Shown: positions 19,209 to 28,539, counted from the first letter of the stretch. The stretch: DNA of 64,000 nucleotides from Acinetobacter colistiniresistens (GCF_024582815.1 NZ_CP102099.1:2232001-2296000); one strand, 5' to 3'. Numbers and translations are program-made. Notes: generated by a model from the sequence alone, not told the origin.

Positions 19209-19238
19209 TTGCGTTCTCCCCCAAAGCATTGCTATAAA
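19209..19238 (+). promoter_or_regulatory. Candidate promoter of the HU gene
   Basis: TTGCGT (19209-19214) and TATAAA (19233-19238) with an 18-bp spacer lie about 70 bp upstream of the HU start codon. The motif match is moderate. Confidence 0.4.
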
Positions 19239-19305
19239 GGCGTCATGGCCTTTTAAACTATAGCCTTGGATCTTAACAAACGATATTAAGAGGATATTTT
19301 TTATC

Positions 19306-19578
19306 ATGAATAAATCAGAATTAATTGATGCGATTGCTGAAAAAGGGGGAGTGTCTAAATCGGATGCTGGTAAGGCACTCGATGCGACAATTGCGTCAAT
19401 CACTGAAGCACTTAAGAAAGGTGACACTGTTACTTTAGTTGGTTTCGGTACTTTCAGCGTGAAAGAACGTGCTGCTCGTACAGGTCGTAACCCTAAAACT
19501 GGTGAAGAGCTGCAAATCAAAGCAAGTAAAGTACCTAGCTTCAAAGCTGGTAAGGGTTTAAAAGATTCGGTTGCGTAA
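19306..19578 (+). CDS. hupB: DNA-binding protein HU
   Basis: This 90-residue nucleoid protein of the HU/IHF family has the signature [26 protein letters not shown], which includes the DNA-bending beta-arm (RNPKTGEE). Its length and the N-terminal [12 protein letters not shown] fit HU-beta rather than IHF. It lies just upstream of ppiD, as hupB does in many gammaproteobacteria, and is terminated by its own hairpin. Confidence 0.93.
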   Translation: MNKSELIDAIAEKGGVSKSDAGKALDATIASITEALKKGDTVTLVGFGTFSVKERAARTGRNPKTGEELQIKASKVPSFKAGKGLKDSVA

Positions 19579-19593
19579 TCTTTTTAAATCAAT

Positions 19594-19620
19594 AAACGCA
19601 CCATTTAGGGTGCGTTTTTT
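19594..19620 (+). terminator. Terminator after hupB
   Basis: AAACGCACC-ATTTA-GGGTGCGTTTTTT is a G/C-rich hairpin with a T-run. Confidence 0.85.
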
Positions 19621-19717
19621 ATTTATTGAATGAAAAAGTTAATTTGATTCTTATTCTGCATTCATTCGCCTTTGTTTTTCAGTTAAAATTGCCCCGAAAT
19701 AAAATATTGGAATTCTT

Positions 19718-21589
19718 ATGGAATCGTTTCGTACTCTCATTAAGGGTTGGCTTGGCAAAGTCCTGTTAGTTTTGTTTTTGACCCCTTTAGCACTTGTAGG
19801 TATTGAAGGATATTTTAGTGGCAGCAATAAAGCAGATGTTGCGAAATCGGTAAACGGTCAAGATATTTCTAATAAAGAATTAGAAAGTGCCACCAAAAAC
19901 TATAAAGACCAATATCTCTCTTTGGTGAAAGGTGATGAGTCGCTTTTAAATTTACCTGTTATTCAGGAGAAAGCTTTAGATGCATTAGTTGCGCGTAGCT
20001 TATTACAGCAACAAGCTGAAAAGTTGGGTATGACTTTAAGTGATGTGCAACTTGAACAAATGCTGGCGCAGCAACCGAGCTTTCAAGAAAATGGTCAATT
20101 CTCTAAGACCTTATATGAAAATTATTTGCGTTCAGTGGGAATGACCAATCAAGCTTTAATTGCAAGCTTGCGTCAGGATCATGCATTGAAAATGATTTCA
20201 ACGTCTTTAATGGATTATGCATTGGTTAGTAAGTCAGATGTGCAGCAATTGGCAAATCTACAAACTGAACAACGGACCTTGCATTTGGCGAGTATCAAGC
20301 TGGATGATTATAAAAAGGGTGTAACTGTATCAAATCAGGAAATTACCGACTACTACAACAAGCATAAAAATGAGTTTAAGCAAGTTGCGAGTGTTGATGT
20401 TGATTATGTGGTATTGACGCCAGCATTGCTTCCTAAAACAAATCTTGCAGTAACAGAAGCAGATTTACAGCAAGCTTATGCGGCATTTGTTGATGAACAG
20501 AAAAAAGCAGTTAAACGTCAAGTTAAGCATATTTTAATTACTACTGATGCACGTGATGCTGCGGCTGCTCAAAAGCTTGCCAATGAGGTGTATGCAAAAA
20601 TTCAGGCAGGTGAATCATTTGCACAGGCTGCTGCTCAGTTCTCTGAAGATCCGAGCTCTAAAGCGAATGGTGGTTTGGTTGAGTCATATGCACCAGGTGT
20701 CTTCTCGGCTGATTTTGACAACGCAGTGAATGCATTAAAAAATGGTGAGATTTCAAAACCAGTAAAAACCCAATATGGTTATCACATTATTGAAGCTGAA
20801 TCACCAATGGTGAAATTACCATCGTTTGAAGCTGAGAAAGCTCGTTTGACGGCTGAGGTTGAAAAGTCGAAAGCAGCGAATTTATTCAGTGATACGGTTA
20901 ACAATCTCAATGAAATGGTTGTTGGAGGTGATTCATTAGATGTGGTTGCACAAGAAGTGAAAGGTGCACGTATTGAATCTGCAAATGCTGTGACCCTTAC
21001 AACAAATAATCCATATTTAGGTGATTTAAGCGTTAAAGCAAAATTGTTTAATGATGATGTGAAAAACGGTGACCGTAATGCATCTTCAAATATTCAATTG
21101 GCGAATGGTGATACGATCTGGATTAAGGTTCGTAATTATCATGCAGCAGGAGTCAAGCCTCTAGATCAGGCAACTGCGGAAGTGAAGGCTAAAGTCATTG
21201 AAGCAAAGGCGTATAAAGCTGCTCAAGCCAAAATTGCAACGATTCTTGCTGACTTTAAAACTCAACCTGCGGCACAAGTGGTTGCAAAATCACAAGTGAC
21301 TTTTGAAAATGCGGGTACCTTTGCACGTTCACAAGGCTTAAAACGTGCGATTGAGCGTGCTGCATTTAGTATTCCAGCGCCAGCTAAAGAGGGTTTATGG
21401 TCTGCAACCACAGCGAAATTGCCAAATGAGTTGGTGATTGTTGCGGTTTCAAATGTGAATAATAGTGTTGCAAGTACTTTGCCTGCTGAACAGTTGCAAG
21501 AGCTGAATAAGCTTTATCAACAGTTCCGTGGCCAGCAAGTCTTAGAAGACTATACTGAATACTTAAAATCACAGGCAAAGATCAAATAA
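19718..21589 (+). CDS. ppiD: Periplasmic folding chaperone PpiD (parvulin-type)
   Basis: The 623-residue protein has one N-terminal membrane anchor (~8-30), a SurA/PpiD N-terminal chaperone domain and a parvulin domain at ~265-362 (KRQVKHILI...FAQAAAQFSEDPSS...YGYHIIEAE). A C-terminal helical region follows. PpiD sits at the Sec translocon and assists proteins entering the periplasm. The hupB-ppiD order is conserved widely. The start follows a short AT-rich leader after the hupB terminator. Confidence 0.93.
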   Translation: MESFRTLIKGWLGKVLLVLFLTPLALVGIEGYFSGSNKADVAKSVNGQDISNKELESATKNYKDQYLSLVKGDESLLNLPVIQEKALDALVARSLLQQQAEKLGMTLSDVQLEQMLAQQPSFQENGQFSKTLYENYLRSVGMTNQALIASLRQDHALKMISTSLMDYALVSKSDVQQLANLQTEQRTLHLASIKLDDYKKGVTVSNQEITDYYNKHKNEFKQVASVDVDYVVLTPALLPKTNLAVTEADLQQAYAAFVDEQKKAVKRQVKHILITTDARDAAAAQKLANEVYAKIQAGESFAQAAAQFSEDPSSKANGGLVESYAPGVFSADFDNAVNALKNGEISKPVKTQYGYHIIEAESPMVKLPSFEAEKARLTAEVEKSKAANLFSDTVNNLNEMVVGGDSLDVVAQEVKGARIESANAVTLTTNNPYLGDLSVKAKLFNDDVKNGDRNASSNIQLANGDTIWIKVRNYHAAGVKPLDQATAEVKAKVIEAKAYKAAQAKIATILADFKTQPAAQVVAKSQVTFENAGTFARSQGLKRAIERAAFSIPAPAKEGLWSATTAKLPNELVIVAVSNVNNSVASTLPAEQLQELNKLYQQFRGQQVLEDYTEYLKSQAKIK

Positions 21590-21602
21590 GTTTGTTCTAA
21601 GC

Positions 21603-21640
21603 AATAAAAAAGCCAGTTCTGATCGACTGGCTTTTTTATT
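21603..21640. terminator. Bidirectional terminator between ppiD and cpoB
   Basis: Arms AATAAAAAAGCCAGT / ACTGGCTTTTTTATT form a long hairpin with T-runs on both strands between convergent genes. Confidence 0.85.
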
Positions 21641-21652
21641 GCAAAAAGAAAA

Positions 21653-22510
21653 CTACTTTTTCTGAATGAATTTCGCTTCTTCTGATTGCGGATATTGGCT
21701 TAAGAGTTTACTTCTGTATTGATTGGCTAAGGCGGTATTCTTATCCACTTCTTTGGCAATACTATAGAGTTGATAGACCGCACGAGATGCTTTTGCTGAG
21801 TTTGGATAGCGAGTCGCAACAATATTATAGTTTTGCTTTGCAGCTTTATAATCTACAGGCTCAACCGCTAAATAAAACTCAGCTAGCCAAAAGTAGGCAT
21901 TACCAACATAAATTCCATTGGGATGGTTTTTGATGAAGTTCTGCATTGGCTGGATGGCTTTTTTTGCACCGCCTTGTTTATAAGCGTCGAGTGCAACGGT
22001 ATAGGCTGCTTTTTCGAGCTCGATTTGATTGGTGGTATTGTTTGTTGTCGCTGTATTGGCAGGTGGTTGATCTGCAGCAGGTTCTGCTTTCGATGGAGCG
22101 GCCTGTTGCTGTTGCGCTGGAGCTGTTGGTGCAATCACGGGTGTTGCTGTCTCAGCATTGGCGGTTGCTGCAGGAGCAGTTCCATCTTGGGCTTCTGGAT
22201 GATCTTCTGGTGGATCAATTTTTTGCGAAAGCAGTTCTAAGCGTTGATCTAGATCAGTGTAGCGATTGCTCAGTTCTTTTTTTAATTGCTCAATGGCATT
22301 GTCATGTTCTTCAAGCTGACCACGGAGCTTGCGAATTTCTTCTTCAAGCTTCTGGTTCTTTTGCATGATTTCCCAGTTTAGGCTAGGAGTACCAGCAACA
22401 ACATTATTGGCTTGTTGTTGACTCAAAGAGCGGGATTCAATTGGAACATTGGCATATAAATGCGCACTACTGAGCAGGGCAATAAAAAGTACGGAATGCT
22501 TTTTTAGCAT
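21653..22510 (-). CDS. cpoB: Cell division coordinator CpoB (YbgF)
   Basis: The 285-residue periplasmic protein has a signal peptide (residues ~1-20, ending HLYA), a trimerising coiled coil (~45-97), a long Ala/Pro/Gln/Thr-rich linker (~105-165) and a C-terminal TPR domain (YTVALDAYKQGGAKKAIQPMQNFI... and later repeats). CpoB links the Tol-Pal complex to PBP1B during septation. It usually follows pal, but the gene upstream here is the SRP RNA on the other strand, so tol-pal is not adjacent in this window. Confidence 0.88.
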   Translation of the reverse strand: MLKKHSVLFIALLSSAHLYANVPIESRSLSQQQANNVVAGTPSLNWEIMQKNQKLEEEIRKLRGQLEEHDNAIEQLKKELSNRYTDLDQRLELLSQKIDPPEDHPEAQDGTAPAATANAETATPVIAPTAPAQQQQAAPSKAEPAADQPPANTATTNNTTNQIELEKAAYTVALDAYKQGGAKKAIQPMQNFIKNHPNGIYVGNAYFWLAEFYLAVEPVDYKAAKQNYNIVATRYPNSAKASRAVYQLYSIAKEVDKNTALANQYRSKLLSQYPQSEEAKFIQKK

Positions 22511-22785
22511 AAAAATTCATCCATAAGTTGAAAAATAAAGCTGTGGTCGAAAAGTCTTCACTTTTTACTTGCAACACACTAGATATAGATTTTTGATTAA
22601 GCCATTAAAACAGCAACTCATTTAAATGCAATAAGCATTTACAATCTTCAAGCACTTTTGCAGGGAATTGCGAGGTTGTTGTTTAATGTTTGTTCGTATT
22701 GAAAGTGAATAGATAACAAATATATAGCAGTTGACGAGGAATTAGGCAGTTGAATGCAAAACTTGCGGAAAAACAGCGAGAAGTC
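22511..22785. other. Intergenic region upstream of cpoB and ffs, no gene seen
   Basis: The stretch between the divergent cpoB and ffs genes is AT-rich. The only signal recognised is the ffs promoter at its right end. No convincing ORF or RNA was found. Confidence 0.5.
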
Positions 22786-22813
22786 TTGCAACTCAGGTAA
22801 AAATCTCTATACT
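22786..22813 (+). promoter_or_regulatory. Promoter of the 4.5S RNA gene
   Basis: TTGCAA (22786-22791) and TATACT (22808-22813) with a 16-bp spacer lie about 10 bp before the predicted RNA 5' end. Confidence 0.65.
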
Positions 22814-22823
22814 TTGTCAGGCA

Positions 22824-22939
<116 letters not shown>

Positions 22940-22940
22940 T

Positions 22941-23429
22941 TTATTCTTCTCCGCTCGTTCGAGCAACCGCTTTCATAATAACTCCCATATCAAAGCCACG
23001 GTATTGTAAGAACCGAATTTGTCTTGCCTTGATTTTTGGATCAGTTGCCACTTCCTCTCCAAATTTTTTAACTTTAAGCTGATAGGCTTGATCAAGCCAA
23101 TCGACCTCTTCAAGTTCTTCAGTAATTAGGTCGGTATCTAACTGCTTCGCTTTCAGTGCTTGTTTAATACGTTGCAAACCTTTGCCTTTTCTGAGTTGGC
23201 TCGCTAGGGTGAGTTCGGCCACGCGTTGATCGCTTTGATAATTGTGTTGCGCTAACTCTTCGACCAGTTTTGTGACTTCCTCTGGGTTGATCGCATATTG
23301 ATTCAGTTTGGCAATTAATTCAGCTTGGGAATAATCGCGGCGCGTGAGTAGGGCAAAGGCATAGGAGCGTAATCTCGAGCCAGTGAGTGTTTTAGGCTTT
23401 TCAGTTTTTTCATTGTTAAAGTTAAACAA
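22941..23429 (-). CDS. recX: RecA regulatory protein RecX
   Basis: The 162-residue all-helical protein contains the three-helix RecX repeats, including LTRRDYSQAELIAKL and YLQYRGFD-like elements (IRFLQYRGFDMGVI). RecX inhibits RecA filament growth. It lies 48 bp after recA on the same strand, separated by a strong hairpin, so expression probably depends on read-through, as is known for recA-recX in E. coli. Confidence 0.92.
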   Translation of the reverse strand: MFNFNNEKTEKPKTLTGSRLRSYAFALLTRRDYSQAELIAKLNQYAINPEEVTKLVEELAQHNYQSDQRVAELTLASQLRKGKGLQRIKQALKAKQLDTDLITEELEEVDWLDQAYQLKVKKFGEEVATDPKIKARQIRFLQYRGFDMGVIMKAVARTSGEE

Positions 23430-23450
23430 AATTTATTTCCTTCATTAAAG

Positions 23451-23473
23451 AAAAACGCCCCGAAGGGCGTTTC
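23451..23473 (-). terminator. Intra-operonic terminator between recA and recX
   Basis: AAACGCCC-TTCG-GGGCGTTTTT on the minus strand is a UUCG-loop hairpin with a U-tract immediately after the recA stop. Confidence 0.85.
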
Positions 23474-23476
23474 AGT

Positions 23477-24523
23477 TTAGCTCTCTAAGAAATCTGGTTC
23501 TTCTTCTTCAATTTCTGTATTTTCAGTTGGTTTGTTTTTGGTGAGTAGTTGTTCGCGAATCAGCTTTTCAATTTCTTGAGCCATTGCTGGATTTTCTTCA
23601 AAATGACGAATCACATTGTTCTTACCTTGGCCAATTTTATTGCCTTGATAAGAATACCAAGCACCCGCTTTTTGTACGATATCTTGTTGAACTGCAAGAT
23701 CAACCAGTTCACCGAGCTGATTAGTCCCTTTGCCGTACATAATTTGGAAAACGGCTTCTTTGAAAGGAGGTGCCATTTTATTTTTTACAACTTTAACGCG
23801 TGTTTCGTTACCGGTAATCTCGTCACCTTCTTTGACTTGACCGATACGACGAATGTCTAAACGTACAGAGGCATAGAATTTAAGTGCGTTACCACCCGTT
23901 GTGGTTTCTGGGCTACCAAACATCACACCAATCTTCATACGGATCTGGTTAATGAAGATCACCATACAATTCGAGCGCTTTGCATTACCTGTAATTTTAC
24001 GTAAAGCCTGACTCATTAAGCGCGCTTGTAAGCCCATATGTGAGTCACCCATTTCGCCTTCGATTTCGGCTTTCGGGGTCAATGCTGCAACAGAGTCGAC
24101 AACGATTAAATCGATTGCACCAGAGCGCACCAGCATATCTGCAATTTCAAGTGCCTGCTCACCGTGGTCTGGTTGTGAAACCAAAAGATTATCAATATCG
24201 ACACCAAGCTTGCGTGCATATTCTGGATCTAATGCATGTTCCGCATCGATAAAGGCACAAGTACCGCCATTCTTTTGACATTGAGCAATCGCCTGTAATG
24301 TCATGGTCGTTTTACCTGATGATTCAGGACCGTAGATTTCAATGATACGGCCTTTTGGTAATCCGCCAATCCCTAATGCAATATCAAGTGTTAAAGAACC
24401 TGTAGAAACCGCTTCAACGGCTTGTACTGTGTTATCACCTAAGCGCATCACTGTATTTTTACCAAATTGTTTTTCAATCTGGCTTAACGCAGCTTGTAAC
24501 GCCTTACTTTTATTATCATCCAT
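23477..24523 (-). CDS. recA: Recombinase RecA
   Basis: This 348-residue strand-exchange ATPase has Walker A GPESSGKT at residues 65-72, the [15 protein letters not shown]alker B region and an acidic C-terminal tail ([13 protein letters not shown]). It drives homologous recombination, natural transformation and DNA-damage responses. Acinetobacter species lack a classical LexA, and I see no CTGT-N8-ACAG box upstream. A perfect palindrome further upstream and a hairpin-prone leader are noted separately. Confidence 0.97.
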   Translation of the reverse strand: MDDNKSKALQAALSQIEKQFGKNTVMRLGDNTVQAVEAVSTGSLTLDIALGIGGLPKGRIIEIYGPESSGKTTMTLQAIAQCQKNGGTCAFIDAEHALDPEYARKLGVDIDNLLVSQPDHGEQALEIADMLVRSGAIDLIVVDSVAALTPKAEIEGEMGDSHMGLQARLMSQALRKITGNAKRSNCMVIFINQIRMKIGVMFGSPETTTGGNALKFYASVRLDIRRIGQVKEGDEITGNETRVKVVKNKMAPPFKEAVFQIMYGKGTNQLGELVDLAVQQDIVQKAGAWYSYQGNKIGQGKNNVIRHFEENPAMAQEIEKLIREQLLTKNKPTENTEIEEEEPDFLES

Positions 24524-24639
24524 CTCAAAACCTCAAAACTTTATTTCTTAACGACTAACCCAAGTGGATGTATTGAATCTCAACTTGTTGGGACTTGAGT
24601 ATAGTGGCAGATTCTCGTTGTTTATTCTACATCTGATCT

Positions 24640-24654
24640 GTGTCTATACGACAC
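24640..24654. promoter_or_regulatory. Palindrome upstream of recA
   Basis: GTGTC-TATAC-GACAC is a perfect 5-bp-arm inverted repeat about 117 bp upstream of the recA start codon. A possible minus-strand -10 (TATACT) lies nearer the gene at 24599-24604, which would leave a 5' leader of roughly 70 nt. The function is unproven. Confidence 0.4.
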
Positions 24655-24693
24655 AAAATGACGCATCCAAAATTGAAAAATATCCATCAAAAT

Positions 24694-25122
24694 CTACTCA
24701 TCATGATAAGACCATGATTGGACATTTTCCTGTTTAAAACGATTGATATCACGACGATCTTTTTTACTTGGTCGGTGATCTGGTCGGGCTAGATTATGCA
24801 ATTTTCGCTGAGATGCATGCAACTCTCTGCGCGCAATACTTTCTGTTGTTTCTTCATAAAGTAACTGGGCTGCCGGAGCGCCACCCCGGACGGCGGAAAG
24901 TGCCTTGACCACTACAGTTTTTTTCTCGAAACCTTGTTGAATGGTCAGTTCCATTCCAATACGGACATCTCTGGAAACTTTCACCCGATCATTGTTGTGG
25001 TGAACTTTACCACCTTCAATGGCGGCCTTGGCAATCGAGCGTGTTTTAAAAAAACGTGCTGCCCAAAGCCATTTATCAATGCGCATGGCATCCATGCTGT
25101 CTGGTTCATGCTGTTTTGGCAT
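24694..25122 (-). CDS. hslR: Heat-shock ribosome-associated protein Hsp15 (S4 domain)
   Basis: The 142-residue protein has an S4 RNA-binding domain (MRIDKWLWAARFFKTRSIAKAAIEGGKVHHN), followed by a basic C-terminal tail rich in Arg/Lys. Hsp15 binds 50S subunits carrying stranded nascent chains. Its start overlaps the 3' end of yrfG by 17 bp, and the yrfG-hslR pairing is the same as in E. coli. Confidence 0.9.
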   Translation of the reverse strand: MPKQHEPDSMDAMRIDKWLWAARFFKTRSIAKAAIEGGKVHHNNDRVKVSRDVRIGMELTIQQGFEKKTVVVKALSAVRGGAPAAQLLYEETTESIARRELHASQRKLHNLARPDHRPSKKDRRDINRFKQENVQSWSYHDE

Positions 25123-25807
25123 CTGTTACCTGTAAATTGGTTTCAAGATAATCAACGAGTTCGGTTAATTGATCAAGTGCGGGATAGGGTAGCTCTGTTG
25201 CCATTCTGGCGGATTTTCCGCTAGATGGCTGTAAAATGCTAAAGAGTTGAGTGATCCCAAAATCTTCAGCACTTTTGAGTACAGCAACTGTATCGTCAAC
25301 AAAGACCGCTTGTGCTGGGTCAAATGGATGAAGTTGTTGTAACTTTTGCCAAAATGCGATTTCTTCTTTGGCGTGCCCAAGTTCTTCGCTACTGATCATA
25401 AGTTCAAAGTAAGGGCTCAGTTCGACATTTTCAAGTTTGAGTTTTAGGCTGGCACGATCGGCATTGGTGAGTAGCCAACAGCGATAGCCTTGCGCATTTA
25501 ACTGTTGTAACAGTTGATGGCAACCAGTTCTTGCACGGATTTTTTCACGATGCTGGTATTGTAGTTGCAACACATCAACACCTACTTTAGACGTCCAGTA
25601 CGCCGAAGAGTACCAAGATAGTGTATGCTTATGTTGTTGGTAAAATTGAAATAAGGTCTGTTGGCTTTGTGCAAGTGTGCATTGATGCACTTGAGCGTGT
25701 CGTTCAGGCAAACAATGATTCCAAATCAAATCATCAAAGGCTAAATCGAGTAATGTGCCGTCCATGTCAAACATGGCAATCGGCTGCTGTAAATCTGAAT
25801 ATGACAT
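25106..25807 (-). CDS. yrfG: HAD-family GMP/IMP nucleotidase-like (YrfG)
   Basis: The 233-residue HAD hydrolase has motif I MFDMDGTLLDLAFDD (~12-26), motif II CWLLTNAD and motif IV FVDDTVAVL. The full-length pattern, including LSWYSSAYW, resembles E. coli YrfG, which dephosphorylates GMP and IMP. It is co-transcribed with hslR and diverges from cysQ across an 11-bp gap. Confidence 0.83.
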   Translation of the reverse strand: MSYSDLQQPIAMFDMDGTLLDLAFDDLIWNHCLPERHAQVHQCTLAQSQQTLFQFYQQHKHTLSWYSSAYWTSKVGVDVLQLQYQHREKIRARTGCHQLLQQLNAQGYRCWLLTNADRASLKLKLENVELSPYFELMISSEELGHAKEEIAFWQKLQQLHPFDPAQAVFVDDTVAVLKSAEDFGITQLFSILQPSSGKSARMATELPYPALDQLTELVDYLETNLQVTDAKTA

Positions 25808-25818
25808 AAGGTTGGTCT

Positions 25819-26676
25819 ATGTTTATAAAAACGCTTGCCCCACAAGATCAGTTAATTACACAACTTGTTCCAATTATGGCGCAGGCTAGTCAAATATTGC
25901 TGGAAGAATACCAAAGTTATTGTGCGGGTTGCGAATTTAATATTCAGGAAAAAAGTGATGATTCTCCAGTTACGCAAGCCGATTTAAAAGTAAATCACTT
26001 TTTATTGAAGCATTTAGCAACAGTGACACCACAATTACCCGTGTTGTCAGAAGAAAGTGATTATTCTGCACGTGCGGCATGGTCGCGTTGCTGGATGCTG
26101 GATCCACTGGATGGAACTAAAGAGTTTATCCATGAGCGTGATGAATTCACCATTAATCTTAGTTTGATTGAAGAGCATCAAACCACTTTTGCGATTATTG
26201 CAGTGCCGTGCGAACAGGTGATGTATATCGGTTACACCTCGCAACGACCTTATAAATATAGCTTTAGCCGACAAGAATGGGCGCAATATCAGTTAGAAGA
26301 ACATGACTTGGCAGCACCACTGCAAATTGGTTTGAGTCACAACAGCAAAAATCCTAAATATAAAAATTTTATTGAGCCGATTTTGCAAAATCGTGAAGTG
26401 GAGCGTCGTGAAGCCGGCAGTGCTTACAAGTTTTGTATGATGCTGGAAGGTGAAATTGACATTTATCCTCGTTTCCATCCGACCTCTGAATGGGATACCA
26501 GCTCAGGACAGGCTTTACTAGAAAGTATTGGGGGTGGTTTGATGACGTTGGACGAAAAACCTTTTATGTATAACCAACGTGAAACAGTTTTGAATGGCGG
26601 CTTTATCGCTTATCGAGATCAACATTGCAAAAAAATTGCTTACCAGGCCTTGGCGCTTTCTGGCATTTTAGATTGA
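25819..26676 (+). CDS. cysQ: 3'(2'),5'-bisphosphate nucleotidase CysQ
   Basis: The 285-residue FIG/IMPase-superfamily phosphatase has metal-binding motifs LSEES (~74-78), DPLDGTKEF (95-103) and WDTSSGQALLESIGG near the C-terminus. CysQ removes 3'-phosphoadenosine 5'-phosphate formed in sulfate assimilation. It diverges from yrfG, with both promoters necessarily overlapping the opposite coding regions. Confidence 0.9.
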   Translation: MFIKTLAPQDQLITQLVPIMAQASQILLEEYQSYCAGCEFNIQEKSDDSPVTQADLKVNHFLLKHLATVTPQLPVLSEESDYSARAAWSRCWMLDPLDGTKEFIHERDEFTINLSLIEEHQTTFAIIAVPCEQVMYIGYTSQRPYKYSFSRQEWAQYQLEEHDLAAPLQIGLSHNSKNPKYKNFIEPILQNREVERREAGSAYKFCMMLEGEIDIYPRFHPTSEWDTSSGQALLESIGGGLMTLDEKPFMYNQRETVLNGGFIAYRDQHCKKIAYQALALSGILD

Positions 26677-26727
26677 GAGTCATCCTGCTCATGCTATAGT
26701 GGAGTAAATCCGAACTTGTGTGTGAAT

Positions 26728-27459
26728 ATGGCCCTGCATTTATTGCCTAAAAGCATGTTTGAAGCAATCGATTTATTACCCGATGCTTCAACACCTGTGA
26801 CGTTATTTACTCGTCATTCCCTGCGTGAGTTGGTGAATGGACAGGGCTTGGCGGGTTATGATCTACAGTTGACTGAACAGGGGCGAGAGTTGGCCTATGC
26901 TTGGGGCGAATATTTAAGCCAGCATAGTGATCGTGCAATCCAGCATTGTATTTCAAGCCCAATTCAGCGTTGTGTGGATACTGCAGCCTTGATGATTGAA
27001 GGGGCTGATCAGACCCGTAAAGCCGTGAATACCCATCGTATTGAAATTGTGGAACAGCGTTTATTGGTTGAGCCTGGTAGTTTTGTGTTGGATATACAGC
27101 AAGCAGCCCCGTACTTTCGCAAGCAGGGAGCTTTGGGGTTTATTAATAGTTTTGTGAATAATGCATTACCAGGAATGAAGCATCCGATTACAGGTGTGTT
27201 TGATGTACTTGAATTGCTTTACCATACGCATCCCACACAAAAGAATGGTCTGAGTTTAGCGGTTAGTCATGACACGATTATTGCAGCAATCCTTGCTGTG
27301 ATTTCAGGTAAAAATCAAATTGAACAAACAGATTGGCCCGCAATGATGGAAGGATTGTTTGTCTGGTTTGAGGGCGAGGATTTTGTTGAAAGCCAGTTGA
27401 AATGGATCTGGCGTGGTGAACTTAATAAATTAGATGTTAAACAGTTTTTGCATCAATAG
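26728..27459 (+). CDS. Histidine phosphatase superfamily protein
   Basis: The ~243-residue protein has TLFTRHSLRELVNG, which carries the catalytic Arg-His of the RHG motif with Ser replacing Gly. It also has a phosphoglycerate-mutase-like CISSPIQRCVDTAALM and a later SHDTI supplying the second histidine. Together these indicate the acid-phosphatase branch. No signal peptide is apparent, so it is probably cytoplasmic. The frame is open to a TTG at 26716, but the ATG at 26728 is a more plausible start. The substrate is unknown. Confidence 0.75.
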   Translation: MALHLLPKSMFEAIDLLPDASTPVTLFTRHSLRELVNGQGLAGYDLQLTEQGRELAYAWGEYLSQHSDRAIQHCISSPIQRCVDTAALMIEGADQTRKAVNTHRIEIVEQRLLVEPGSFVLDIQQAAPYFRKQGALGFINSFVNNALPGMKHPITGVFDVLELLYHTHPTQKNGLSLAVSHDTIIAAILAVISGKNQIEQTDWPAMMEGLFVWFEGEDFVESQLKWIWRGELNKLDVKQFLHQ

Positions 27460-27625
27460 CATTAATAAACGACGGGCAACTTTATAAGAGTAAAAGGCAC
27501 TGAATCGCTGTTAATTTGAATCCAAATGCTATATTGGGATTTATCTATAGCTGAGTGCAAAATAATCTAATTATCGGCCTTTTACTAATTTCTGTCCTTC
27601 GATACTGCTAAGGTGGGCTTACAAC

Positions 27626-28360
27626 GTGGTTGAGATTGAGCCTAATAAAGATAAGGCTGTTGTAAATCTTTCGCCTGAATCTAAACTGTTGTTTGATTCA
27701 TACCGAGGTTTTAAAGATCAGCTTTCTTCAGATGCTCAGAATGAAATGGTACGTTATACCCAGCAGCAAATTAAGCTGTATCGTTTAAATCGCTGGATCA
27801 ATGTGTATCGTTCAGATTTAGATCATTTAAATGCTGATGCAGTAACGGCATTTCAGGCCTTTGTGGAAAAGCTAGCGCTTAAAGGTGATTTGAACCTTGC
27901 TTCGAGTACCAATTTAATGAACCGTACCAACTGCCTAAAAGCTGAAACTTTGGCCAATGGACAACTCAATGCATTTATCAGTGGTTCTACGGGTTGTGTT
28001 GGTAATGATTCGGAAAAGTGGGTCTACGATGCCTTGGGTAAAATTCATAACAAGCAATATATCGATCAATGTTTAACGACCACCGCAGGCAATGTGATTA
28101 ATCTTATGCCTTGTAGTGGCGTGAGTAGTCAGGTTTGGGAAATTGATACGACTGCACAAGCGATTAAGCAGTCAAATCAGTGCTTTGATTTGGAGGGTGG
28201 TTATTTAACCAATAATCGTGCACGCTTAATTCGCTATCGTTGTACCAGTGGTGCGAATCAAAAATGGACAATTCCTGTAGCAAATAACAGTTTGATCCTT
28301 GCAGGTTTGTCTGCCAAGAATTTACCCGTTGCGAGCAAGATTTTGGCTGTTGCCCCTTAA
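27626..28360 (+). CDS. Ricin B-type lectin-like protein
   Basis: The 244-residue protein has an N-terminal helical region (~15-90) followed by a C-terminal beta-trefoil-like part with QxW-type repeats (SSQVWEID and NQKWTIP) and paired cysteines (NQCFDLEGG, YRCTSG). Ricin-type trefoils bind carbohydrates and are usually extracellular. No signal peptide is visible from the GTG at 27626. The frame stays open a further ~50 bp upstream without a standard start, so the 5' end is uncertain. Confidence 0.6.
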   Translation: MVEIEPNKDKAVVNLSPESKLLFDSYRGFKDQLSSDAQNEMVRYTQQQIKLYRLNRWINVYRSDLDHLNADAVTAFQAFVEKLALKGDLNLASSTNLMNRTNCLKAETLANGQLNAFISGSTGCVGNDSEKWVYDALGKIHNKQYIDQCLTTTAGNVINLMPCSGVSSQVWEIDTTAQAIKQSNQCFDLEGGYLTNNRARLIRYRCTSGANQKWTIPVANNSLILAGLSAKNLPVASKILAVAP

Positions 28361-28390
28361 TATTTTTATTTGTGTGTCATAAATGAATGG

Positions 28391-28422
28391 TATGAAGCTC
28401 TTCGGAGCTTCATATTTTTTTA
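28391..28422 (+). terminator. Terminator after the ricin-like gene
   Basis: TATGAAGCTC-TTCG-GAGCTTCATA is a perfect UUCG hairpin followed by a T-run. Confidence 0.85.
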
Positions 28423-28539
28423 TCCAGAATATATTTGTTATAAAGTTTAAAAATAATAAAAGTGCACTTTTAAAATTTATCATTTTTCGTCATGATAAGG
28501 CTATAAAAAGAGAAACTTGACACATAATTGGATAAAAAG

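Noticed and set aside
21923..22368. Cys/Trp-rich plus-strand ORFs opposite cpoB
   Set aside because: These are shadows of the Ala/Gln/Pro-rich linker in cpoB.
24524..24700. Search for a LexA (CTGT-N8-ACAG) box upstream of recA
   Set aside because: No match was found, consistent with the absence of a classical LexA in Acinetobacter.
27489..27587. 10-bp inverted repeat AGTAAAAGGC ... GCCTTTTACT upstream of the ricin-like gene
   Set aside because: The arms are about 80 bp apart with no flanking duplication or other signal, so chance cannot be excluded.
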